From positions 119,576 through 176,582 of the forward strand of contig PFBV01000005.1 of the NCBI GenBank assembly GCA_002778465.1: a stretch of DNA of 57,007 bases. The letters run 5' to 3'. The position numbers were made by a program, and so were the translations under genes. Shown piece by piece: positions 44,313-52,936 of this stretch; position 1 is the first letter of the stretch, and each line of letters begins with the position of its first letter. The stretch comes from Candidatus Magasanikbacteria bacterium CG10_big_fil_rev_8_21_14_0_10_36_32 (lineage in GTDB: Bacteria > Patescibacteriota > Patescibacteriia > Magasanikbacterales > GWA2-37-8). Under the pieces are notes generated by a model that was not told the origin of the DNA, did no database searches, and was given only the letters and a program-made list of their open reading frames with translations.

Positions 44313-45221
44313 ATGAAATATTTAGTCACTGGCGGCGCCGGTTTTATCGGAGCTAACCTGGTAAAGAAACTTTTGAGTGACGGTCATGAAGTGGTGGTAG
44401 TTGATAATTTTTCTGCCGGCAAGCGCGCGGACAGGATTATTAAAGGCGCAAAATATTTAAAAGAAGATGTTGTTGATTTAAAAAAGATGATAAAAATATG
44501 CCGTGAAGGTTTTGATGGCATATTTCATATGGCGGCTTTGCCGTCAGTTCCTTATTCTATTGAACATCCTTTTGAAACTCACGATGTAAATGTGAATGGT
44601 TCACTTAGTATTTTGTTGTCAGCCAGAGAAAACAAAATAAAACGGGTTGTTTTTTCTTCTAGTTCCGCGGTTTATGGTGATACGGATGAGTTACCAACAA
44701 GTGAATTAGTCAAAACTAATCCAAAAAGTCCTTATGCTTTGCATAAATTAATAACGGAAAATTATTGTGATTTATTTTCATCGCTTTACGGCGTGGAAAC
44801 AGTGTGTTTGCGTTATTTTAATGTTTATGGTCCATTTTTAGATCCGAAAGGGGCGTATGCTGCTGTAATTGGAAAATTTATACAGCAAAGAAAAAATAAT
44901 GAACCGATGACAATTTGTGGCGATGGAGATTATTATCGTGATTTTGTTCATGTGTCAGATGTGGCGGAGGCTAATATTTTAGCAATGAAATCGTCAGTAG
45001 TGGGAAAAGCTGATGTTATAAATATTGGTGGAGGGATAACGCGTTCTATAAATGAATTAGCCAAGATAATCGGCGGACAAACTTTGAGTGTGTCTGAACG
45101 TGCCGGTGATATTCGTAAATCTTGTGCTGATATTACCAAAGCTAAGGAATTATTTAATTGGCAACCGTCAGTTAGTTTAGAGCAAGGTATGGCAGAATTA
45201 AAAAAAGAGTGGGGGATATAA
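44313..45221 (+). CDS. UDP-sugar 4-epimerase (WbpP/GalE-like SDR)
   Basis: A 302-residue extended SDR with 'LVTGGAGFIGANLVKKL', 'VVDNFSAGKRADRI', 'FSSSSAVYGDTDELP', catalytic Tyr141/Lys145 in 'SPYALHKLITE', and 'RYFNVYGPFLDPKGAYAAVI', which is close to the UDP-N-acetylhexosamine 4-epimerase type. It supplies a UDP-hexose or N-acetylhexosamine epimer. It is the last gene of the glycan locus, before a bidirectional terminator. Confidence 0.88.
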   Translation: MKYLVTGGAGFIGANLVKKLLSDGHEVVVVDNFSAGKRADRIIKGAKYLKEDVVDLKKMIKICREGFDGIFHMAALPSVPYSIEHPFETHDVNVNGSLSILLSARENKIKRVVFSSSSAVYGDTDELPTSELVKTNPKSPYALHKLITENYCDLFSSLYGVETVCLRYFNVYGPFLDPKGAYAAVIGKFIQQRKNNEPMTICGDGDYYRDFVHVSDVAEANILAMKSSVVGKADVINIGGGITRSINELAKIIGGQTLSVSERAGDIRKSCADITKAKELFNWQPSVSLEQGMAELKKEWGI

Positions 45222-45256
45222 AATAAATTAAAGTTACAATTTAAAATTTAAAAATT

Positions 45257-45287
45257 AAAAAACCCCAGTAATTAACTGGGGTTTTTA
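45257..45287. terminator. bidirectional rho-independent terminator between convergent genes
   Basis: A nine-base-pair stem (AACCCCAGT with ACTGGGGTT, 45261-45283) and a 5-base loop, flanked by an A-run on the left and a T-run on the right. It ends the plus-strand glycan operon and the minus-strand rpmA unit. Confidence 0.9.
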
Positions 45288-45297
45288 TTATATTTGT

Positions 45298-45576
45298 TTA
45301 TACTGTGACTACACTGGCGTATTTGGCTCGTTTTAATTTGCCGTCAAAACGCATTCTTTTCTTTTGAGTGAATTTTACTTTACCGTTAGCAGTGGAGAAT
45401 AGTGTGTCGTCAGAACCTTTGCGGACATTTTTTCCCGGATGAAACCGAGTGCCTCGTTGGCGGACGATGATCATTCCCGGCTTGATAACTTGACCGTCAT
45501 GAATTTTGACACCCAAACGTTGAGCGGCAGAATCTCGGCCAAGCCGCGTAGAACCGCCGGCTTTCTTATGTGACAT
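45298..45576 (-). CDS. rpmA: 50S ribosomal protein L27
   Basis: A 92-residue protein starting '[20 protein letters not shown]', with '[20 protein letters not shown]' and '[11 protein letters not shown]', all diagnostic for bacterial L27. The N-terminus has no cleavable extension of the Firmicutes type. L27 reaches the peptidyl-transferase centre of the ribosome. It is usually next to rplU; here rplU lies 1.8 kb away on the other strand with two genes between them. It has a consensus promoter that overlaps a divergent one. Confidence 0.97.
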   Translation of the reverse strand: MSHKKAGGSTRLGRDSAAQRLGVKIHDGQVIKPGMIIVRQRGTRFHPGKNVRKGSDDTLFSTANGKVKFTQKKRMRFDGKLKRAKYASVVTV

Positions 45577-45621
45577 ATTGGTAAAATTTAAGGAATTTAA
45601 ATAAAAATATCAACGAAGCTA

Positions 45622-45650
45622 ATTATAGTATATTTTTTATCACTTGTCAA
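45622..45650 (-). promoter_or_regulatory. rpmA promoter
   Basis: On the minus strand TTGACA (45650-45645) and TATAAT (45627-45622) match consensus exactly with a 17-base spacer. Its -35 box overlaps that of the divergent promoter at 45644. Confidence 0.85.
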
Positions 45651-45672
45651 TAGCTTTGCAAATTGTTAAAAT
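45644..45672 (+). promoter_or_regulatory. promoter of WecA-like gene
   Basis: TTGTCA at 45644-45649 and TAAAAT at 45667-45672, spacer 17 bases. The start codon at 45695 is 23 bases further. The -35 hexamer shares five bases with the divergent rpmA promoter. Confidence 0.7.
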
Positions 45673-45694
45673 GCATAGATAAACTAATCAAAAT

Positions 45695-46750
45695 ATGGCT
45701 TATTTTCTTGCTGCCTTGGCTTTGTCCGTGTTTTTGACGGTCATTGTCAGGAAAATAGCAATAAAAAAACAAATTATTGATTATCCGGATAACCATCGTA
45801 AGTTGCACAATCGTCCGGTGCCTCTGCTTGGCGGGTGGGCTATTTTTTTGGCATTTTGGTTGGTGATGGGTTATTTGATTTTTTTTACTGAAATATTGGG
45901 ACATAATCTGCAACCGCAACGGTTGATTGGGGTTTTTATAGGTAGTTTTATTTTGATGATTCTTGGTTATTTTGATGATAAAAAAAATTTGTCGCCAAAA
46001 ATCAGGTTGGCGGTCAGCGCCTCCGCTGTAATTATCGCTATTGCCGGCGGAGTCGGTTTGGATAAAATTACCAATCCGTTCGGCGGAGTGATTGCTTTGG
46101 ATAGTTGGCAATTCCAATTGGGTATTTTTGGAACTGTTTCTATTTTGTCCGCGGTGATTGTTTTTATTTGGTTGTTAGGTATGATGTATACAACTAAAAT
46201 TTCAGACGGGTTGGATGGGTTATCTACCGGTATTGTTTTGGTCGGAGCTTTAATGATATTTTTTCTTTCCCGAGCCGGAAAGTTTTTTCAGCCTGATGTT
46301 GCCGTGGTGGCATTAATATTAGCCGGCGCTTGTTTGGGATTTTTATTTTTTAATTTTTATCCGGCAAAAATATTTTTGGGTGAAGGTGGGGGATTGTTTT
46401 TGGGATTTATTCTTGGCGTGTTGGCGATTATCGCCGGTGGGAAAATCGCCACCGCTTTACTGGTGATGGCCATTCCAATGTTGGATTTCATTCGGGTGAT
46501 TTATTTGCGTTTTAAAATTAAACAGCCATTGTTGAAAGGGGATCGACGTCATTTGCATTATCAGCTTTTAGATTTGGGTTGGGGTCATCGGCAAACGGTT
46601 CTGATACTTTATGCAGTTTCATTTGCTTTCGGCTTAACCACTTTGTTTTTGCAAAGCCGAGAAAAGATGATTGTTTTGTTGGTATTGGCAGCGTTGATGA
46701 CTTTTGTTGGAGTTTGGTTGGGCAGACAAGAGGAACTTAATAAAAATTAA
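45695..46750 (+). CDS. WecA/MraY-family undecaprenyl-phosphate sugar-1-phosphate transferase
   Basis: A 351-residue polytopic membrane enzyme with about ten helices. Family motifs are 'DYPDNHRKLHNRPVPLLGG', 'GYFDDKKNLSPKIRL' (Mg-binding DD), 'ISDGLDGLSTGI' (catalytic Asp), 'FLGEGGGLFLGF' and 'LKGDRRHLHYQLLDLG' (HLH loop). Such enzymes transfer an N-acetylhexosamine 1-phosphate, or a similar sugar phosphate, to undecaprenyl phosphate. The HLH-type ending and non-MraY sequence favour WecA/TagO. It is a plausible initiator for the glycan made by the upstream locus, though it is on its own promoter. Confidence 0.9.
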   Translation: MAYFLAALALSVFLTVIVRKIAIKKQIIDYPDNHRKLHNRPVPLLGGWAIFLAFWLVMGYLIFFTEILGHNLQPQRLIGVFIGSFILMILGYFDDKKNLSPKIRLAVSASAVIIAIAGGVGLDKITNPFGGVIALDSWQFQLGIFGTVSILSAVIVFIWLLGMMYTTKISDGLDGLSTGIVLVGALMIFFLSRAGKFFQPDVAVVALILAGACLGFLFFNFYPAKIFLGEGGGLFLGFILGVLAIIAGGKIATALLVMAIPMLDFIRVIYLRFKIKQPLLKGDRRHLHYQLLDLGWGHRQTVLILYAVSFAFGLTTLFLQSREKMIVLLVLAALMTFVGVWLGRQEELNKN

Positions 46751-46759
46751 AAATTAAAT

Positions 46760-47257
46760 ATGCTGTGGTGGGGTCATAAACAACAAAATCAAAATGCAAA
46801 AGTGCCAATATGGTTTATTTTATTTTTTATTTTATTAATCGCTGTTTGGGGCGGATTAAAAATATATGATTATGTTTATTGGCCGGAGATAAAAATAAAA
46901 ATTGGTTCATCGCCGGAACTTCAGGTGTTGGTGGCTGAGCGTCCCAGCCACACTTATCGAGGTTTGGGTGGTCGGGAAAGTTTAGGAGATTACCAGGGAA
47001 TGTTATTTTTATTTTCTAAAAAAAGCCAGCACATTATGGTAATGCGTGACATGGAATTTCCTTTGGACATAATTTGGTTGGATGGGGATATAATTGTAGA
47101 TATGGCTAAAAACTTACCTGTGGAAAAGGGTAAAATTGAGGCTGAATTGATTAACTATGGCGCTAGAATGCCCTCTACAGCTGTTTTAGAGCTACCAGCG
47201 GGGTTTATTGACCAATATGGTTTAATCATAGGGGATAAGGCGCAAATTGTGGATTAA
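46760..47257 (+). CDS. membrane-anchored DUF192 protein
   Basis: A 165-residue protein with one N-terminal hydrophobic helix (about residues 16-40) and an exported DUF192 domain ('LQVLVAERPSHTYRGLGGR', 'YQGMLFLFSKKSQHIMVMRD', 'PLDIIWLDGD', 'AVLELPAGFIDQYGLIIGD'). The family has a small beta-fold with unknown biochemical role. It begins nine bases after the WecA-like gene and is probably co-transcribed with it. Confidence 0.88.
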   Translation: MLWWGHKQQNQNAKVPIWFILFFILLIAVWGGLKIYDYVYWPEIKIKIGSSPELQVLVAERPSHTYRGLGGRESLGDYQGMLFLFSKKSQHIMVMRDMEFPLDIIWLDGDIIVDMAKNLPVEKGKIEAELINYGARMPSTAVLELPAGFIDQYGLIIGDKAQIVD

Positions 47258-47270
47258 TGCACATAATGAC

Positions 47271-47299
47271 TTGACAAAATTGTTTTTTTCATCTATTAT
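47271..47299 (+). promoter_or_regulatory. rplU promoter
   Basis: TTGACA at 47271-47276 and TATTAT at 47294-47299 with a 17-base spacer. The leader to ATG 47334 would be about 28 bases. Confidence 0.75.
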
Positions 47300-47333
47300 T
47301 CTATTACTAATTTAAAATTTTCTTATTTGTCTT

Positions 47334-47645
47334 ATGTTTGCAGTTATAGCTACCGGAGGAAAACAATATTTGATTAAATCCGGAGATGTTTTAAAAATTG
47401 AAAAATTGCCTGTGGCCGAAGGTTCGCAAGTTATTTTTGATCAGGTTTTAATGACCGCCAATGAAGACGGCACTGATGTTAAAATCGGTGATCCATATTT
47501 GAAAACAAAAATTGAAGCGACTTTGGTTAAACAGGGTAAGACTAGAACTTTATTGGTTGAGAAATATAAACGCAAAGTTCGCTATCATAAAACTCATGGA
47601 CAACGCCAGAGATATTCTCAAGTCAAAATCGCAGAAAAAATATAA
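47334..47645 (+). CDS. rplU: 50S ribosomal protein L21
   Basis: A 103-residue protein starting 'MFAVIATGGKQYLIKSGD', with 'VKIGDPYLKTKIEATLVKQG' and 'EKYKRKVRYHKTHGQRQRYS', diagnostic for bacterial L21. It binds 23S rRNA. It is monocistronic here, with a promoter in front and a UUCG-type terminator after it, unlike the common rplU-rpmA operon. Confidence 0.97.
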   Translation: MFAVIATGGKQYLIKSGDVLKIEKLPVAEGSQVIFDQVLMTANEDGTDVKIGDPYLKTKIEATLVKQGKTRTLLVEKYKRKVRYHKTHGQRQRYSQVKIAEKI

Positions 47646-47650
47646 AATAA

Positions 47651-47677
47651 AAAAATCCCGCTTCGGCGGGATTTTTT
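47651..47677 (+). terminator. rho-independent terminator with UUCG tetraloop after rplU
   Basis: Stem ATCCCGC/GCGGGAT (47655-47661 with 47666-47672) closes a TTCG loop and is followed by a run of T. The C(UUCG)G tetraloop is a very stable form. Confidence 0.92.
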
Positions 47678-47731
47678 GTTTGGAAGAATTGCGTAATTAA
47701 ATAATCGTCTCGTCCTGAAATATAATGTTTT

Positions 47732-47764
47732 TAAATACCCATTTAAATGGGTATTTAGTTTTTT
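47732..47764 (+). terminator. 26-base perfect palindrome with T-tract, second terminator
   Basis: A perfect palindrome of 26 bases (47732-47757) is followed on the plus strand by six T. It sits between the rplU terminator and the recR stop codon (minus), so it may also block transcription from the opposite direction. Confidence 0.65.
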
Positions 47765-48371
47765 ACATTTCTTTTCTGTTCTGCCAAGCGCTGGTGAGAG
47801 TGATGTCATCGGCGTATTGCAGATCAGAGCCGAGTGGCAAACCTCGCGCCAAGCGGGTGATTTTTAAATCCGGACGGAGTTTTTGTAATTCTTTTTTAAG
47901 ATACATCATCATAGTTTCACCCGGCAAATCCGGATTTAAAGCTAAAACAATTTCTTTAATCTCATTTTTATTAACTGTAATTCTTTGTTTAAGTTCGTTG
48001 ATTTTCAATTGATTTAGACTTTCTTCCTGATTATCTAATTCCAGTTGTCCGCGCAAAACATGGTACAGACCGTGAAAGCCGTCAATTTTTTCAATGGATT
48101 GAATATCTGGCGGTTCAGATACCACACAAATCATTCCAGTATTTCTTTTTTTATCTTGGCAGATGGCGCAAGGGGAAATGTCGCTGAAATTCCAGCAGGT
48201 TTTACAACTTTTTATGTTAGTTAACATGTGACTAAGCGCCTCACGTAAGTCATTAACTTCTTTTTTACCAGACATCAACCAATGAAAAACAAACCGCTCC
48301 GCGGTTCGTGGGCCGACGGAGGGTAGTTTTTTTAAACAATCAATCAGTTTGTTTATCGTCTGTGGATACAT
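47763..48371 (-). CDS. recR: recombination protein RecR
   Basis: A 202-residue protein with the helix-hairpin-helix 'INKLIDCLKKLPSVGPRTAE', the C4 zinc finger 'SCKTCWNFSDISPCAICQD' and a Toprim domain ('MICVVSEPPDIQSIEKID', 'LALNPDLPGETMMMYLKK'). RecR acts with RecF/RecO to load RecA at gaps. It starts two bases after ybaB, the conserved ybaB-recR pair, and is the last gene of the dnaB operon. Confidence 0.95.
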   Translation of the reverse strand: MYPQTINKLIDCLKKLPSVGPRTAERFVFHWLMSGKKEVNDLREALSHMLTNIKSCKTCWNFSDISPCAICQDKKRNTGMICVVSEPPDIQSIEKIDGFHGLYHVLRGQLELDNQEESLNQLKINELKQRITVNKNEIKEIVLALNPDLPGETMMMYLKKELQKLRPDLKITRLARGLPLGSDLQYADDITLTSAWQNRKEM

Positions 48372-48373
48372 AA

Positions 48374-48679
48374 TTATTGACTGCCCGGCATTTTAAATCC
48401 TTCCATTTGTTGCATTTTTGTCGCAATGGTTCTTTGCATTTTTTTCAACGCGTCATTATGCGCGTCTTTTATTCCATTTTGGATTTTTTCGCGATTGTTT
48501 GATGATAATAATTCCGGCGTGATGGACAAATGGCTGATGTTTAAACTGCCGTCCATAGTCAAATCAATTTGACCGCCGGCTGAGTGAGTAGTGACAGATT
48601 CGCCACTTAAAGCCGATTGTAATTTCTTGCCTTGATCTCGCAAGTCTTTAAATTGTTTTAATTTACTGAATACAGACAT
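48374..48679 (-). CDS. ybaB: YbaB/EbfC family nucleoid-associated protein
   Basis: A 101-residue protein with the family core 'VTTHSAGGQIDLTMDGSLNI', preceded by an amphipathic helix and followed by 'NGIKDAHNDALKKMQRTI'. YbaB dimers bind DNA. The gene lies between dnaB and recR, with 18 bases to dnaB and two to recR, the usual partner. High confidence. Confidence 0.9.
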   Translation of the reverse strand: MSVFSKLKQFKDLRDQGKKLQSALSGESVTTHSAGGQIDLTMDGSLNISHLSITPELLSSNNREKIQNGIKDAHNDALKKMQRTIATKMQQMEGFKMPGSQ

Positions 48680-48697
48680 ATAAAATAAATTAACAAA

Positions 48698-50161
48698 TTA
48701 ATAATTAGGGTTTTCGTTTGTTTTATATTTGGTAAAAGCGGATTTTGGTTTTAGAACTGTGGCGGAAGTTGGTGTGGCAGCTTCTATTTTATCTTTAATT
48801 TGATTATCTAAATTACGGAAAGATGTACAATGTTCATTAAAGAAAAGTTTTACAATTCCGGTTGGACCGTTGCGATGTTTTTCAATGTGTACCTCAGCAA
48901 TATAGCGTTCGTGCGGAGGGATATCTTCTATTGAATAATTTTTATCGCGAGCTTTTCTATAAATAAACATTACCACATCGGCGTCTTGCTCGATGGAACC
49001 AGATTCTCTTAAGTGTGATAATTTTGGAATTGCCGGTTTGCTTTGTTCCACCACGCGCGATAACTGTGACAATGCCAGTACCGGTACATTTAATTCACGA
49101 GCGATTCCTTTTAAACCTCGAGTAATTTCGGAAACTTCTTGCACGCGATTATCAAAAGAACTTCTTGATTCCATCAGTTGCAGATAGTCAATAACTATCA
49201 GACTTAATCCATGTTCAGCCTGCATTCGGCGAGCTTTGGTTCTTAACTGCATAATGTTGATACTGGGGGAATCATCAATATAAATCGGCGCTTCTGATAA
49301 CGAACCGATAGCATGTCCAATTCGGGGAAAATCATTATCTTCCGGACGGTCGGACAATTGTCCACTTCGCAATTTCCACAAATCAACATTAGCCTCGGCG
49401 CACAGTAAACGGTCAACCAGTTGTTCTTTACTCATTTCCAGAGAAAATAATCCAACCGGTTTTTTTAATTTTGATCCGACGTGACGGATAATATCTAACG
49501 CCAAAGAAGTTTTGCCGATACTTGGACGGGCGGCTATGATTACCAAATCAGATTTTTGCAAACCGGTTAAAATTTTATCCAAAGCGGTGAAACCCGTGGC
49601 CAGTCCGCGAAGTTGGCCTTTGTTTTTGTGTAATTCGTCAATTCTGTCAAACGCGTCGGTTAAAACGCCGCGAATTGGAGTAAAACCTTGTTTAAAATAA
49701 TTTTGTGAAACACCGAATAAGTGTTTTTGCGCTTCGTCCAGCACATTGTCTATGGCATCATTTTCTTCATAGCCAAGTCGGGAAATTTCTTGTGAAGCAG
49801 TCAGTAGTCTGCGTCGAGTGGCTTTACGATGGACAATCTGAGCATAGTTAGCGATGTTGGAAGAGGTTGGTACGGTATTGGTTAAAGTAACCAGATAACT
49901 TTTTCCGCCAATCATTTCCAAATTATTTTTTTCTTCCAGTCGGTTACTGACAGTTAATAAATCAATCGGTTCATTGCGTTCATATAATTCAATAATCGTT
50001 TCAAAAATTTTCATGTGAGCCGTTTTGTAAAAATCTTCCGGACCGACAATATCGGCGATTTTTAACATTGCGTCTTTGTCAATTAAAACAGAACCAAGCA
50101 GAGACATCTCTGCTTCCAAACTTTGAGGTGGAATTTTTTCAATTTGATTTTGTTCAGTCAT
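48698..50161 (-). CDS. dnaB: replicative DNA helicase DnaB
   Basis: A 487-residue helicase. The N-terminal primase-binding domain starts 'PPQSLEAEMSLLGSVLIDKD'; the RecA-like core has Walker A 'AARPSIGKTSLALDI', 'FSLEMSKEQLVDRLLC', the Walker B region 'LIVIDYLQLME' and 'ALSQLSRVVEQ'. No intein interrupts the Walker A or DnaB-C motifs. It unwinds DNA at the fork as a hexamer. First gene of the minus-strand dnaB-ybaB-recR unit. Confidence 0.97.
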   Translation of the reverse strand: MTEQNQIEKIPPQSLEAEMSLLGSVLIDKDAMLKIADIVGPEDFYKTAHMKIFETIIELYERNEPIDLLTVSNRLEEKNNLEMIGGKSYLVTLTNTVPTSSNIANYAQIVHRKATRRRLLTASQEISRLGYEENDAIDNVLDEAQKHLFGVSQNYFKQGFTPIRGVLTDAFDRIDELHKNKGQLRGLATGFTALDKILTGLQKSDLVIIAARPSIGKTSLALDIIRHVGSKLKKPVGLFSLEMSKEQLVDRLLCAEANVDLWKLRSGQLSDRPEDNDFPRIGHAIGSLSEAPIYIDDSPSINIMQLRTKARRMQAEHGLSLIVIDYLQLMESRSSFDNRVQEVSEITRGLKGIARELNVPVLALSQLSRVVEQSKPAIPKLSHLRESGSIEQDADVVMFIYRKARDKNYSIEDIPPHERYIAEVHIEKHRNGPTGIVKLFFNEHCTSFRNLDNQIKDKIEAATPTSATVLKPKSAFTKYKTNENPNY

Positions 50162-50176
50162 ATTTTTAATAGATTA

Positions 50177-50205
50177 ATATTAACTTAATTTATCATCTGT
50201 CGCAA
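50177..50205 (-). promoter_or_regulatory. possible dnaB promoter
   Basis: On the minus strand TTGCGA and TAATAT occur with a 17-base spacer, about 15 bases before the dnaB start. Both boxes match consensus at four of six positions, so support is modest. Confidence 0.4.
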
Positions 50206-50264
50206 GTTATTTTTTGTTGATTAACTGTGACTAAATTGTGAATAAAAGTTATAAGCTTTAATCT

Positions 50265-50293
50265 TTGCCTTTTTTAAGCTATTTGATTATAAT
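50265..50293 (+). promoter_or_regulatory. promoter of membrane-protein gene 50329
   Basis: TTGCCT at 50265-50270 and TATAAT at 50288-50293, spacer 17 bases. The leader to 50329 is about 28 bases and includes an AAGGA Shine-Dalgarno at 50318-50322, six bases before ATG. Confidence 0.65.
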
Positions 50294-50328
50294 TAAAGGG
50301 ATTAAAATATACACTTTAAGGATAAATC

Positions 50329-52497
50329 ATGAAAATAATTTCTAAAATTTTATTTTTGGCCGTTTTAACTTGTTTATTGTATTTTAATATTCAATTTTGG
50401 CATTTTCAACCGGTTGGTTGGCTAATATTCTTGGTTTTTTTATTAGCCACATCTGGCGGATGGCAAGCAGTAATGGTTAAGATTTTTAATTTTAGCGACA
50501 ATAAAATTACGAAAATTTTATCGTTATTCTTAAATTTGATTATTATTGGTTGGTTTTCCGGCGCGACAATTGTTTTTTATCGTCTAACCAGCGAGGTTAT
50601 TTTATTTATTTTTTTGTTGTCCGGCGCGTTGTCAATTTTTGTTGAATATATAATACGGAAAAAATTTAATTATGAAAAAAATTCTAATACTATTGATTCA
50701 TTAGATGTTCATGATGAGACAATTGTACAAATTCCGCAAAATTATCTTTATTTGATAGCTTATCTTATTTTTTTTGTAGTTGGAATTATTATTTTGTGCA
50801 GTTCGCGGAGTGGGGGATCTGTTAATACTCCATGGGAAGTAATTGCTCATAATTTTATTTATATATTTTTCTTGGCTACTTTGACCGTCGGCGGTTTGAT
50901 TTTTTCTCACTACCGTTTACCTATTTTAATTTTTTTATTGATATTGAATTCGTTTTTGTTGCATAGTTATTTGCCATTAACCCACCCGATGTTTTATGGT
51001 GCTGACAATTGGCGTCATTTAGCGGCGGAAAAACAAATTTTAGCGGAACAGAAATTTTCACCACAGGTTTTTGTCGTCGGTGAACCGACATTAGCGCAAA
51101 CTGTTAATCCTGGCCGGTTTGCTTATAGTCAATTTTGGGGCACAACGGTTATTTTGTCTCGCGTTATGCAGGTTGATTTAATTAGTGTTAATGTTTGGTT
51201 AATGCCAATTTTATGGCCGATAATTTTTACTCTGTTGCTATTTAAATTGGGAATGAGTTTGGGTTGGAGTGCGAAACGAAGTTTGTTTTTGGTTTGGTTG
51301 AGTTCATGGCCGTTTGCTTTGCAGGCCGCCGGTGCTTTTACTTTGCCAGTGAATTACGGTTTCCTAGTTTGGTTATTATTGTTATTGATGATTATTAAAC
51401 GTTTTCAAAAAAACAAAACAGGGCAAGTTGTTTTTTTGGCGGCGGTGGGAATTTTTTCTATTTTCGGTTATCTTTTATTTTTTGTGTTATTTTGGTTTGG
51501 TTGGTTAGCGGCTGAAATATTGCGTTCAGGACAAAATATTATTTCAACGTCGGTAAAAAGGATTGGAATGACTGCTTTGATTTTATTGTCTGTCGCGGTT
51601 TTACCTGTTTTGGAATTGGTGGCTAAGTTTAGTTTTTTTAACCCGAATATTAATTGGTTAGCTTCACTTCGTCAGGTGGTGGGAAATTTCTCTGCTTATT
51701 ATTTGGCCAGCGGACCAAGGCCGCATTTGATAAATACCGGCAATGTATTTTTTAACCAGACACCGTCTTATGTTTTTGTGCAAAATGGTTTTACCGAATG
51801 GCGGTGGTGGTTGTTTGGGGTAATGGCACTGGCAATAATCGGAATAGTAATTGGTTTTTGGCGCCGATGGAACGATAACAGTTTGGTGAGTAAGTGGTTA
51901 ATAATTATGTCGTCAGGCACATTGGGCGGATATGTTATTTCACGATATTTTTTGTCCGGAGAAAATATTTTAACTAGGCGATTGGATGTTGTGTTGGCTT
52001 TATTTTTATTGATTTTATTATTTAGCGCGATAGTAAAAATTTTAGATGGTAATCGGCGAACGATTTTTTTGATTGTTTTGGCCGCGGCCGCCATTAGTGC
52101 GTCTTACACTTTGGGACCGGTAGCAAAAACAGTCAGTCAAGACGAATATCAAGCAATGGAATATATTTGGCAACAGGAACAAGCAACAAAAAATTATTGC
52201 GTAGTGGCTGACACTTATCCCTTGTTGGCTTTGGAAGCGATTTCCGGAAAACAAATAATCGGCGGCGGTTTTCCGATTGATGAATATTTTAGTCAACCGA
52301 AACTAAATAATATCTATGGATATTATTTAGAAAATCTGAGCAGTCAGGCGCGTATGGAATCAAGAAAAATAAATTCTGCTGAAAATTGCTATGTTCTTTT
52401 ACCAACACAGTTATATCGGCAAAAATATTCCTTGATACCCGAATCAATGCCGGAAGTTAAGGTGTTTGGCACGGTATCTGTTTTAGAATATAATTAA
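50329..52497 (+). CDS. large polytopic membrane protein, GT-C-like
   Basis: A 722-residue protein with about 16-18 hydrophobic segments and a soluble C-terminal domain of about 110 residues ('YQAMEYIWQQEQATKNYCVV' onward). A long loop near residues 220-265 has 'MFYGADNWRHLAAEKQILAE', an acidic residue placed as in the first loop of GT-C glycosyltransferases. It has a good Shine-Dalgarno and its own promoter, so it is not part of the glycan operon. A sugar-transfer function is proposed from topology only. Confidence 0.62.
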   Translation: MKIISKILFLAVLTCLLYFNIQFWHFQPVGWLIFLVFLLATSGGWQAVMVKIFNFSDNKITKILSLFLNLIIIGWFSGATIVFYRLTSEVILFIFLLSGALSIFVEYIIRKKFNYEKNSNTIDSLDVHDETIVQIPQNYLYLIAYLIFFVVGIIILCSSRSGGSVNTPWEVIAHNFIYIFFLATLTVGGLIFSHYRLPILIFLLILNSFLLHSYLPLTHPMFYGADNWRHLAAEKQILAEQKFSPQVFVVGEPTLAQTVNPGRFAYSQFWGTTVILSRVMQVDLISVNVWLMPILWPIIFTLLLFKLGMSLGWSAKRSLFLVWLSSWPFALQAAGAFTLPVNYGFLVWLLLLLMIIKRFQKNKTGQVVFLAAVGIFSIFGYLLFFVLFWFGWLAAEILRSGQNIISTSVKRIGMTALILLSVAVLPVLELVAKFSFFNPNINWLASLRQVVGNFSAYYLASGPRPHLINTGNVFFNQTPSYVFVQNGFTEWRWWLFGVMALAIIGIVIGFWRRWNDNSLVSKWLIIMSSGTLGGYVISRYFLSGENILTRRLDVVLALFLLILLFSAIVKILDGNRRTIFLIVLAAAAISASYTLGPVAKTVSQDEYQAMEYIWQQEQATKNYCVVADTYPLLALEAISGKQIIGGGFPIDEYFSQPKLNNIYGYYLENLSSQARMESRKINSAENCYVLLPTQLYRQKYSLIPESMPEVKVFGTVSVLEYN

Positions 52498-52531
52498 TTT
52501 TAACGATTATTAATTTTTTATTGAAATAAAT

Positions 52532-52933
52532 ATGTCAGATTGTATTTTTTGTAAAATTGTAGCCGGACAAATTCCAAATCATACTGTTTATGAAGACGAT
52601 TTTGTTTTGGCGTTTTTGGATATTTTTCCTCACGCCAAAGGCCACACGGTGATTATACCTAAAAAACATTTTCAATCTTTATCTGATATGTCGGAAGAAG
52701 AATGGCAAAATATGGCTAAGGGAATTTTTAAAACCGTCGCTAAGGTGCGTGAAGTTTTAAAACCCGAAGGATTGAATATAGGTCTTAATGATCAGTCTGT
52801 TGCCGGACAAGTTGTGCCGCATATACATTGGCATATTTTTCCTCGTTGGACAGGGGACGGCGGAGGTTCATTTCATTCCATAATTAAAACACAGGAAAAA
52901 ATTGATGTGGTGGAATTAGCAAAATTATTTTAA
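52532..52933 (+). CDS. HIT-family hydrolase (HINT-like)
   Basis: A 133-residue HIT protein: 'DCIFCKIVAGQIPNHTVYED', 'LAFLDIFPHAKGHTVIIPKK', and the histidine triad in 'VPHIHWHIFPRW'. HINT-type enzymes hydrolyse nucleoside phosphoramidates and adenylates. The two cysteines near the N-terminus could bind zinc together with other residues. It is a single gene with a cluster of hairpins after it. Confidence 0.93.
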   Translation: MSDCIFCKIVAGQIPNHTVYEDDFVLAFLDIFPHAKGHTVIIPKKHFQSLSDMSEEEWQNMAKGIFKTVAKVREVLKPEGLNIGLNDQSVAGQVVPHIHWHIFPRWTGDGGGSFHSIIKTQEKIDVVELAKLF

Positions 52934-52936
52934 ACC

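Noticed and set aside
45647-46117. A 156-codon open frame on the minus strand opposite the WecA-like gene
   Set aside because: It is antisense to a well-supported enzyme, is rich in Asn/His/Lys/Gln without any domain pattern, and overlaps the promoter region; it is a shadow of the real gene.
48698-50161. An intein in DnaB
   Set aside because: The Walker A and downstream DnaB motifs are continuous and the length is normal.
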